Below are positions 13,495-20,250 of a stretch of DNA of 32,204 nt, one piece after another. This DNA is from an uncultured Fastidiosipila sp. GTDB taxonomy: Bacteria > Bacillota > Clostridia > Saccharofermentanales > Fastidiosipilaceae. Within the stretch, counting starts at the first letter, position 1. Every line of letters begins with the position of its first letter. The stretch covers positions 1 through 32,204 of the forward strand of contig CAMYAM010000013.1 in NCBI GenBank assembly GCA_947253875.1, written 5' to 3'. Below the pieces are notes generated by a model, which did not search any database, was not told the DNA's origin, and worked only from the letters and a program-made list of their open reading frames with translations. The translations under genes were made by a program, and so were the position numbers.

Positions 13495-14331
13495 TTACAG
13501 ATCAAAAATTCTTTGCAAAATTTTACCTAAACCATCTTTGTCATGATGATCTGCTACTATGTCAGCACATTGTTGTACTTCTTCAGTTGCATTCTCCATC
13601 GCTACAGACAAACCAGATTTTTCTAACATACTAATATCATTCATTTGATCTCCTAGAGTCATAACATCTTTCATATCTATCCCAAGCTTATCTGCTAAAT
13701 ATTCAACTGCTTCACCCTTACTTGTATTTTCTGGGATTAAGTCTGCCGTACCATGACTTGATACAACCAAATCAACACCCTCAATTTGGCTTAGTTCTCT
13801 GCCTAAGTCAGAATTATGATCATTGCCCTCTTCAAAGCGAATAAAGGTCTTATTAACAGGTTCTGTGGGTATTCCACCAGGTACATCATCTAAGCAAATT
13901 ATTTCTACTGGAACTTGTTCACCGCTTTCAGCAATTCGATTATATTTTTTGATAACTTCAATTCTTTTACTTCCTTTAGAATAGTAAACTTTATCCAATG
14001 TATAAAATAAATAATCCGCTGAATATCTAGAACAAATTTCATTGATTTCTTCTAACTGTTGTCTACTTAAGACTTTAGAATATAAAGGCTCTTTCTTGCC
14101 AAGATATCGCATTGCAGCACCATTACAACTTATTATTGGCAATTCAAGCTCTACTTCCTGAGCAAATTGCCAAGTCATTTTATCCATTCGGCCCGTTGCA
14201 AATGTGAATTTAATCCCTTTATCTTTTAACTTAAGTACCATATCTTTATTGAATTTATTCAAATGGCTATCAGCATTTAATAACGTCCCATCTAAATCAC
14301 TTACTACTAACTTAATATTCTTATGTTCCAA
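13495..14331 (-). CDS. Cof-type HAD-superfamily phosphatase
   Basis: A cytoplasmic haloacid dehalogenase-type hydrolase of the Cof subfamily, 278 residues. HAD motif I is VVSDLDGTLL near the N-terminus, motif II is the FTFATGR region, and motif III/IV is DVMTLGDQMNDISML near the C-terminus. A C2-type cap lies between. Such enzymes dephosphorylate sugar phosphates or nucleotide-like substrates; the substrate cannot be told from sequence. I favour a TTG start at 14331 because AGAGGA lies 7 nt upstream. The in-frame ATG at 14346 has AGGA only 2-3 nt away. It follows the TPR protein gene by fewer than 40 nt, and a terminator comes after it, so it is the last gene of the ydbC-ligA operon. Confidence 0.9.
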   Translation of the reverse strand: MEHKNIKLVVSDLDGTLLNADSHLNKFNKDMVLKLKDKGIKFTFATGRMDKMTWQFAQEVELELPIISCNGAAMRYLGKKEPLYSKVLSRQQLEEINEICSRYSADYLFYTLDKVYYSKGSKRIEVIKKYNRIAESGEQVPVEIICLDDVPGGIPTEPVNKTFIRFEEGNDHNSDLGRELSQIEGVDLVVSSHGTADLIPENTSKGEAVEYLADKLGIDMKDVMTLGDQMNDISMLEKSGLSVAMENATEEVQQCADIVADHHDKDGLGKILQRIFDL

Positions 14332-14369
14332 AACGCTTCCTCTCATTTCCTAATTGATTATCTATTTTC

Positions 14370-16067
14370 TTAATATCTTATTGGTAAATCAGCCCATTCT
14401 GTTCCATCATGTTTAAAAGTAACAAAATCTATATACTCAACTGGTTCATTTGGATTACCAAATACCCAAGAATCTAGTACTGCTAATTCCCTAATTAAAG
14501 CTGCGCCAAGTTGCTGACGATGATTACCATTTACATCTACCCTAGATGGTGACCAGTTAATATAGTATAAGTAGCCATTATGGTAATATAAATAACTTGC
14601 AAATTCTGAGCTAATCAATGTAGCTTCTTGCCCTTCATTATCAACTCTATATATATTTCCTCCTCTATCCAGATCTAAATAGAATAAATTACTAAATTCA
14701 TCAATAACTAATTGTGCAAACCTTCCTTCTTTGATTACTTTATCTTCACTAGTTTCGCCATCTCTATTTAGTTTTTGTTTATGTAAGAATCTGTTTTCAT
14801 AATCTATATAGTATATATTTTCAGGATCTAAAACATATTCAAATACTGGTTTAACATTAATAACTTTATGTTCAGAGCCATCTAAATTCATTTGGTTAAA
14901 ACTATTATTAGTTTTATTTACAAAGTAAATTTTATCACCATAGACAACCAAATCTCTAACAGCTTCTCCTGACCAAATCTTCTCAATTTTACTTGCATCC
15001 GTCTTTACTCTATAGATTGTTTCATTATCATCTAGGTTTATAAAATAGACCCACTCACCCTTAACATTGATTCCATTCGATACTGTACTGGTTAATTGGG
15101 TAGCCTGACTTAAATCTTCTGCAGGCGCTTTATATATAAAATGATTATAAGAACTTTGGAAATAAATTGTATCGCCTTGTTGCGCTGCTAACCCTGTATT
15201 TCTAGAATTTTCAAAAGAATTTCCTTGAATATTATATTCTAAAACTGGCAATTCTTCATCTGCTGCAAGGATTCTGACTCTTGTATTCCAAAAATTAATT
15301 AAATCATCTTTTCGAGCATATAAAGTATATAGACTCTTCAATACATCAACTTGTTTATCATCCATACTCAAGCTTTTTTCGAGCTGCTCAATCAGATAAT
15401 CAGTATCTGCACTATCCTTGGATAATTCGATTACTTTATTCACCTGTTTAACTGTTAGATTCTCTACACCTGATTTATAGATATTCATAAATTTAGCATC
15501 ATCACCATCTAATAAAGCTAAATCTAAAGCTAGGCTCTTGAGTTTCTGACTATTAGGATATTTATCCATCGCATTCTTTAGACTTGTATGGGCTTGATCT
15601 AAATAGTTATTATCAATTAACCCTCTAATTAGATTTGTGAAGTCATCCTCATTGTCAAGAAGTTCTGGGTTTTTGTCTACTAAACTTTGCGCAAGACCAA
15701 AATCATTGGTATTTAGTGAATAAATAAATAAGGCTTTAGTATATCTTTCTTTATCTTTATCAAGCTTTGATAATCTATCCATTATATCTTTTGCTTTTTC
15801 ACGATCATTTCGTAATAAAGCAACATTAACCATACCATATTGAGCACTAATATTATCTTTATCCTCAGCTAAAATACTGCTATAAATCTGCTCAGCTTTA
15901 TGATCATCTCCAACTTGTACGGCTTGATTCGCTTCACTTAACCTACTTGAATATTTAGTTTGCCCATCAAAAAAGTACCTATAAAGATAAAACAACAATA
16001 CTGAAACCACTAGTAGTAATAAAACTAAAACAATAGTAATCTTAATTTTGTTCTCTTTCTTACTCAT
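14370..16067 (-). CDS. Membrane-anchored TPR / DUF5050-type propeller protein
   Basis: A 565-residue protein with one N-terminal membrane helix (about 9-28) after a positive start, so most of the protein is outside the membrane. Residues about 35-260 are helical TPR-like repeats (e.g. QVGDDHKAEQIYSSILAEDK). Residues about 285-500 contain repeated blocks with the pattern GDTIYF, GEWVYFIN, GDKIYFVNKT, ENIYYIDY, NGYLYYIN. This pattern is characteristic of DUF5050-like beta-propellers in surface proteins of Clostridia. It overlaps the preceding small membrane protein gene by 4 nt (ATGA), showing tight coupling. Function is unknown; a scaffold or envelope-sensing role is guessed from the repeats. 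Confidence 0.8.
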   Translation of the reverse strand: MSKKENKIKITIVLVLLLLVVSVLLFYLYRYFFDGQTKYSSRLSEANQAVQVGDDHKAEQIYSSILAEDKDNISAQYGMVNVALLRNDREKAKDIMDRLSKLDKDKERYTKALFIYSLNTNDFGLAQSLVDKNPELLDNEDDFTNLIRGLIDNNYLDQAHTSLKNAMDKYPNSQKLKSLALDLALLDGDDAKFMNIYKSGVENLTVKQVNKVIELSKDSADTDYLIEQLEKSLSMDDKQVDVLKSLYTLYARKDDLINFWNTRVRILAADEELPVLEYNIQGNSFENSRNTGLAAQQGDTIYFQSSYNHFIYKAPAEDLSQATQLTSTVSNGINVKGEWVYFINLDDNETIYRVKTDASKIEKIWSGEAVRDLVVYGDKIYFVNKTNNSFNQMNLDGSEHKVINVKPVFEYVLDPENIYYIDYENRFLHKQKLNRDGETSEDKVIKEGRFAQLVIDEFSNLFYLDLDRGGNIYRVDNEGQEATLISSEFASYLYYHNGYLYYINWSPSRVDVNGNHRQQLGAALIRELAVLDSWVFGNPNEPVEYIDFVTFKHDGTEWADLPIRY

Positions 16068-16462
16068 TTAACATTCTCCACTTTATTAAAATGATATACA
16101 AAATTAGTTCTCTTACAAATTTTAACTTGATATTCTTGACCTGCTTTAGGACTTTCTTCAAAAGAACTATATTTGTAAATTCTTCCGTCTTTTGTCTTTA
16201 ATTTTGAGAAACTTTGTAGTTCTGAAACTAAAATATTTTGGGTTTCTGTTTTCTTAGCCATAACATCAAGAGCATCTAAGCCAATTGGAATCGATATTAT
16301 AATGACAACTACCAAAAAAACTCCCATTACTGTAGGTAAGAAAAATTGTGTCTTTCTATTACATTTACTTGGTTTAAATCTATCTACAATATATAAAAAC
16401 CCCAGCAATAAAATAATAATTAAAATAAATATAATTCCTGCAGATATCATGAAAAATTTCAT
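16064..16462 (-). CDS. Small two-helix membrane protein
   Basis: A 132-residue protein with two membrane helices (about residues 4-26 and 42-64) and a C-terminal soluble part of about 65 residues (KLKTKDGRIYKYSSFEESPK...). I place the start at 16462, which has AGAGAGGA 9 nt upstream and lies 1 nt after the ligA stop codon. An upstream in-frame ATG at 16495 would overlap ligA and has no ribosome binding site. The stop overlaps the start of the TPR protein by ATGA, and both are membrane proteins, so they may act together. The family is not recognised. Confidence 0.75.
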   Translation of the reverse strand: MKFFMISAGIIFILIIILLLGFLYIVDRFKPSKCNRKTQFFLPTVMGVFLVVVIIISIPIGLDALDVMAKKTETQNILVSELQSFSKLKTKDGRIYKYSSFEESPKAGQEYQVKICKRTNFVYHFNKVENVK

Positions 16463-16463
16463 A

Positions 16464-18518
16464 TTATATATCCTCTCTGAATTTATCAGGTTCATTTATT
16501 GCTTGAATAAATTCTTGCTCATTAATTATCTTTAAATTTAGCTCTAATGCCTTGTCGAGCTTACTTCCAGCATTTTCACCAACAAGAATAAAATTAACAT
16601 TTTTGGAAACTGCTGACACAACTTGTGCCCCTAGCTGTTTAAGTTTAGCTTCTGCTTCCTGACGTTTATAATTTTCCAGAGTACCAGTAACTACAGCTTT
16701 TAATCCAGACCATGGAAGTTTATCTGCCGCTTCCCTACTTGCCGAGTCTTTATATCTATTAGATTTAAAGTTAAGACCTAATTCTCTAAATTTTTCTATT
16801 AAACTCTGATTAATCGGATCAGCAAAATACTCAACTATAGCATTTGCAGAAGCTTGACCAATTCCAGGTATACTTTCTAATTCATCTGCACTCATTACCT
16901 TAAGTTTATCAAGATCAGGAACTTCTTCTGCAATTAAATCAGCTGTATTGGATCCTATAAATTGAATTCCTAGTGCTGCCAAAAAATTTTCCATAGGATT
17001 ATCTTTACTCAATTCAATTGCTTGCAAGAGTTTATCAACACTTTTTTCACCATATCCAGGGAGTTTAAGTAAATCATCTCGATGATTCTTGAGTAGATAA
17101 ATATCAGCCAAATCATTTATTAAACCTAAATCTAAGAATAATTCAATATTTTTTTCTCCAAGTCCATCTATATTCATACAATTTCTAGAAACAAAATGCT
17201 CAAGTTTTCGTTTTAGTTTAGCTGGACAATCAACATTAACACAAACTCTAGCCACTTCACCCGGTTTTCTTATAGCATCAGCACCACAAACAGGACATAT
17301 TTGAGGCATCATAAATTTTTCTGTATTTTCCGGTCTCTTAGTCAAAACCACTGTACTTATCTCTGGTATTACATCACCAGCTTTTTGGACTTTAACTATA
17401 TCTCCAATCCTAATATCTTTTTCAGAGATATAGTCTTCATTATGTAAAGTAGCCTTGGAAACTGTAGAACCATCTACAACAACGGGTTTTAATATTGCTA
17501 AAGGAGTCAGTTTACCACTTCTGCCAACATTAACTTGAATATCTAAAACTTCTGTTTCTACTTGCTCAGGTGGATATTTATAAGCAGCAGCCCAACGTGG
17601 ATATTTACTGGTCGAACCTAGTTTCTCTCTATCTCGCAAAGAGTTCAGCTTAATGACTGCACCATCAATCCCATAATCTAGTTCAGAACGTCTTTCTTCG
17701 ATTTCAATTATTAAATTATCAATCTCTTCTGTTGTTTTTGCGACTCGCTCAAGATCAATAATCTTGAAACCATTCTTCGCCAAAAATCTAAGAGCTTCTT
17801 GATGTGTAGAAAATTCCATTCCTTCAACTAGTTGTACGTTAAAGCAAAACAGTGATAAATCTCTACTTGCTGTTATCTTTGGATCCAACTGCCTCAAAGA
17901 TCCTGCCGCCGCATTTCTAGGGTTCGCGAAAAGTTTAATTCCATTATTATCTTGAATCTCATTTAATCTAATAAATGCAGACTTTGTCATATAAATTTCA
18001 CCACGAACTACTAAGCGTTTTGGCTTATCGTATAACATTATTTTTGGCACATCGGCAATCTCTAATAGGTTTAAACTTACATCTTCACCAACTAAACCAT
18101 CCCCTCTTGTTGCCCCTCGAACAAATACACCATTTTCATATTCCAAAGAAACTGATAGACCATCAATTTTTTCTTCCACCACAAATTCAGCTTCATAAGA
18201 CAACTCTCTCTGAGTTTTTCTAACAAAACTATCAATATCTTCTACCGAGAAGAAATCTTGTAAGCTTTCCATTTTGACCTCATGATTAACTTTTGAAAAA
18301 ACTTCAGAAGCTTTGCCACCAACTTTGATAGTTGGTGAGTCTGATTCTTGCCAATCTGGATGTTCTAGCTCTAATTCTTCTAATTCATGTAAAAGTTGAT
18401 CATACTCAAAATCTGATACATTCGACTGATCATGATTGTAATATGCATCATTTAATGCTAAAACACGATCCTTCAAATCTTGGTAATATTTATGATCTTT
18501 CTTTGGAATGTCATTCAT
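16464..18518 (-). CDS. ligA: NAD-dependent DNA ligase
   Basis: Seals nicks in DNA during replication and repair, using NAD+. At 684 residues it is of normal length. The N-terminal Ia domain contains the DxxYY motif (NDAYYNHDQS). The nucleotidyltransferase motif I is EEKIDGLS, with the adenylated lysine near residue 118. The SYSTEM also shows the OB domain, the four-cysteine zinc finger (CPVCG...CVNVDCP), helix-hairpin-helix repeats (GLGEKNIELF, GYGEKSVDKL, GIGQASANAI) and a C-terminal BRCT domain (LKAVVTGTLENYKRQEAEAK). The start lies 2 nt after the ydbC stop, with a GAGG about 17 nt upstream, so translation is probably coupled. Confidence 0.98.
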   Translation of the reverse strand: MNDIPKKDHKYYQDLKDRVLALNDAYYNHDQSNVSDFEYDQLLHELEELELEHPDWQESDSPTIKVGGKASEVFSKVNHEVKMESLQDFFSVEDIDSFVRKTQRELSYEAEFVVEEKIDGLSVSLEYENGVFVRGATRGDGLVGEDVSLNLLEIADVPKIMLYDKPKRLVVRGEIYMTKSAFIRLNEIQDNNGIKLFANPRNAAAGSLRQLDPKITASRDLSLFCFNVQLVEGMEFSTHQEALRFLAKNGFKIIDLERVAKTTEEIDNLIIEIEERRSELDYGIDGAVIKLNSLRDREKLGSTSKYPRWAAAYKYPPEQVETEVLDIQVNVGRSGKLTPLAILKPVVVDGSTVSKATLHNEDYISEKDIRIGDIVKVQKAGDVIPEISTVVLTKRPENTEKFMMPQICPVCGADAIRKPGEVARVCVNVDCPAKLKRKLEHFVSRNCMNIDGLGEKNIELFLDLGLINDLADIYLLKNHRDDLLKLPGYGEKSVDKLLQAIELSKDNPMENFLAALGIQFIGSNTADLIAEEVPDLDKLKVMSADELESIPGIGQASANAIVEYFADPINQSLIEKFRELGLNFKSNRYKDSASREAADKLPWSGLKAVVTGTLENYKRQEAEAKLKQLGAQVVSAVSKNVNFILVGENAGSKLDKALELNLKIINEQEFIQAINEPDKFREDI

Positions 18519-18520
18519 TT

Positions 18521-18772
18521 TTAAAGTGCGCCAACCTCTTCATATGGATCAATTTCTTCTAATATCTCTAATAAAACTGATATCTCTTCAGCTGTCATAG
18601 AAATACCTTTACTCATTCGGCTGTGGTCTTCCGACCAGTCTCTAATATCAATTTTCGGATTAGCTTCGTTCCAGCTAACTACATTTACTTCACGATTCCA
18701 GCCTGAACGTCCACTAGATAGAACTCCTAATTGTTTCTTGATTTCAAATTTAAATTCTTTTTTCTCTGCCAT
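18521..18772 (-). CDS. ydbC: YdbC/PC4-type single-strand DNA-binding protein
   Basis: An 83-residue protein matching the bacterial YdbC branch of the PC4 (transcriptional coactivator p15) family. The signature region reads GWNREVNVVSWNEANPKIDI then RDWSEDHSRMSKGISMTAEE, followed by a C-terminal helix (ISVLLEILEEIDP). Family members form dimers that bind single-stranded nucleic acids. The ATG follows GGAGGAA. It is the first gene after a strong promoter and is directly followed by ligA, which makes a role in DNA metabolism plausible. Confidence 0.9.
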   Translation of the reverse strand: MAEKKEFKFEIKKQLGVLSSGRSGWNREVNVVSWNEANPKIDIRDWSEDHSRMSKGISMTAEEISVLLEILEEIDPYEEVGAL

Positions 18773-18850
18773 ATTTCCTCCATTTAAATTTACTTTTATG
18801 TAATTTACGCAGTTTCTACATTAAAAGTAAACCATATAATCTCTTAATTT

Positions 18851-18879
18851 ATTATATTTTACTATATATACTATCCCAA
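18851..18879 (-). promoter_or_regulatory. Promoter of the ydbC-ligA operon
   Basis: On the minus strand, TTGGGA (18879-18874), 17 nt, then a perfect TATAAT (18856-18851). It lies about 80 nt before the ydbC start. Confidence 0.75.
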
Positions 18880-18914
18880 GAAAGGGTATTAGATATTTAA
18901 GTTTTTATCAACAT

Positions 18915-18937
18915 TTTGGTTTCATATAATTACCAAA
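18915..18937 (+). promoter_or_regulatory. Inverted repeat at the nagA promoter, candidate operator
   Basis: TTTGGT (18915-18920) and ACCAAA (18932-18937) form an inverted repeat with an 11-nt spacer. It covers the -35 region and spacer of the probable nagA promoter. It could be a binding site for an amino-sugar regulator, but no regulator is encoded here and no identical copy was found before nagB. Confidence 0.35.
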
Positions 18938-18949
18938 GTGTTTTATAAT
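18921..18949 (+). promoter_or_regulatory. Probable nagA promoter
   Basis: A perfect TATAAT at 18944-18949 is preceded by TTCATA with a 17-nt spacer. The -35 is weak, which is consistent with a regulated promoter. A second TATAAT at 18925-18930 is an alternative. Confidence 0.45.
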
Positions 18950-18992
18950 ATTGTCTAAATAATATTAAACTAATAATTATACGGAGGAGCAT

Positions 18993-20117
18993 ATGCTTTT
19001 AATTAATGCAAAAATATACGATGAAGATTTTATTCTACGCCCTTTTGATGTAAGAGTAAAAGACGGTAAATTTAGTGAAATTGCAATTCGCGGAACTTTA
19101 ACACCAGAACCAAACGAAACTGTTTTGGATTTATCTGGTAAAATTTTATCTCCTGGACTTATTGATCAACATACACATGGTGCACTTAGCCGAGATACTA
19201 TGGATGCAGATCCTGAATCAATTGAAATTATCAGTCGTCACTTAGCTGCACATGGTATTACTTCTTTCTTACCTACAACAATGACAATGGGTAACGAGCA
19301 TATTAACGCTGTATTTGACAATCAACCTGAGACTACAAGTGGTGCTGAAGTATTAGGTTACCACATGGAAGGTCCATTTATTAATGTTGAGAAAAAAGGT
19401 GCCCAAAACCCTGAATACGTTCGTGGCGGAACTATGGAAGAAATGAATGAATTTCTATCCAAAGCCAATGTTTTAGTAATTGATATCGCCCCAGAAGTTA
19501 ATAATAATCAAGAATTCATTAGAGAACTATCAGATAAAGTAATTTGCCAAGTTGGACACTGTATGGCCACCTACGAAGATTCACTCGAAGCAATGAGAAA
19601 CGGTGCTCGTGGTCTCTGTCATGGTTTCAATGCTATGCCAGGCATTCATCACCGTAATCCAGGTCCACTTATGGCATCATTACAATTAGGAAACTACACT
19701 GAAATTATAGCTGATGGTTTACATATTAATCCTGCTGTTGTATATGCAGCTTACAAGATGTTTGGCCCTGAGCGCATGATCCTGATAAGTGATGCTCTTA
19801 AAACAACTGGTAATCCAGATGGTGAATATATGTTTGGTGGTCAGCCAATTGTTGTCACTGATGGTGTTGCAAGGGTTAAAGCAACTGGTGATATCGCTGG
19901 TGGTAGTTCTAACGTCTGGCAAGAAGTTAGAAACTGTGTATCATGGGGTATTCCTCAAGCAGATGCTTTACGTATGGGTTCCTTGACTCCTGCAACTTAT
20001 TTAGGAGTAGCAGATAAAAAAGGATCAATCTCTGTAGGAAAAGATGCTGATTTTGTAATTACAGATTCAGAATTAGAAATTTACGATGTATATCTAAAAG
20101 GTAGAAGATTCGAATAA
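18993..20117 (+). CDS. nagA: N-acetylglucosamine-6-phosphate deacetylase
   Basis: Converts GlcNAc-6-P to glucosamine-6-P and acetate, the first cytoplasmic step of amino-sugar catabolism. The 374-residue amidohydrolase has the HxH metal motif in LSPGLIDQHTHG (written ILSPGLIDQHTHG), the metal-binding Glu in HMEGPFI, His in GHCMATY, the GFNAMPGIHHRNPG loop and the catalytic Asp in LISDALKTTG. It ends with the usual GSISVGKDADFVI segment. ACGGAGGAGC precedes the ATG. The next step is catalysed by NagB, encoded about 3 kb away on the opposite strand beyond valS. nagA is transcribed alone and ends at a large hairpin. Confidence 0.96.
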   Translation: MLLINAKIYDEDFILRPFDVRVKDGKFSEIAIRGTLTPEPNETVLDLSGKILSPGLIDQHTHGALSRDTMDADPESIEIISRHLAAHGITSFLPTTMTMGNEHINAVFDNQPETTSGAEVLGYHMEGPFINVEKKGAQNPEYVRGGTMEEMNEFLSKANVLVIDIAPEVNNNQEFIRELSDKVICQVGHCMATYEDSLEAMRNGARGLCHGFNAMPGIHHRNPGPLMASLQLGNYTEIIADGLHINPAVVYAAYKMFGPERMILISDALKTTGNPDGEYMFGGQPIVVTDGVARVKATGDIAGGSSNVWQEVRNCVSWGIPQADALRMGSLTPATYLGVADKKGSISVGKDADFVITDSELEIYDVYLKGRRFE

Positions 20118-20147
20118 TTTTATAAATGTATTTTTACCACAAGCATT

Positions 20148-20235
20148 AAAAAAGCTCCGAAATTTGATGTGATGATGTGACCCTAAAAAGTTAGACTTTT
20201 TGGGGTCACATCAATTTATGATTCGGAGCTTTTTT
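20148..20235. terminator. Nested long hairpin between convergent nagA and valS
   Basis: The outer stem pairs AAAAAAGCTCCGAA (20148-20161) with TTCGGAGCTTTTTT (20222-20235), a perfect 14 bp with A-run and T-run on the two sides, so it can terminate transcription in both directions. Inside it, TGATGTGACCCTAAAAAG (20173-20190) pairs with CTTTTTGGGGTCACATCA (20196-20213), 18 bp with one G-U, around a 5-nt TTAGA loop. The inner palindrome is longer than termination needs. Its TGACCC-AAAAAG-TTAGA pattern recalls ends of IS3-family elements. Confidence 0.85.
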
Positions 20236-20250
20236 GCTAATAGCTTCTTA

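Noticed and set aside
16463..16495. Earlier start of the small membrane protein overlapping ligA
   Set aside because: No Shine-Dalgarno site; the ATG at 16462 has AGAGAGGA and begins directly with the membrane helix.
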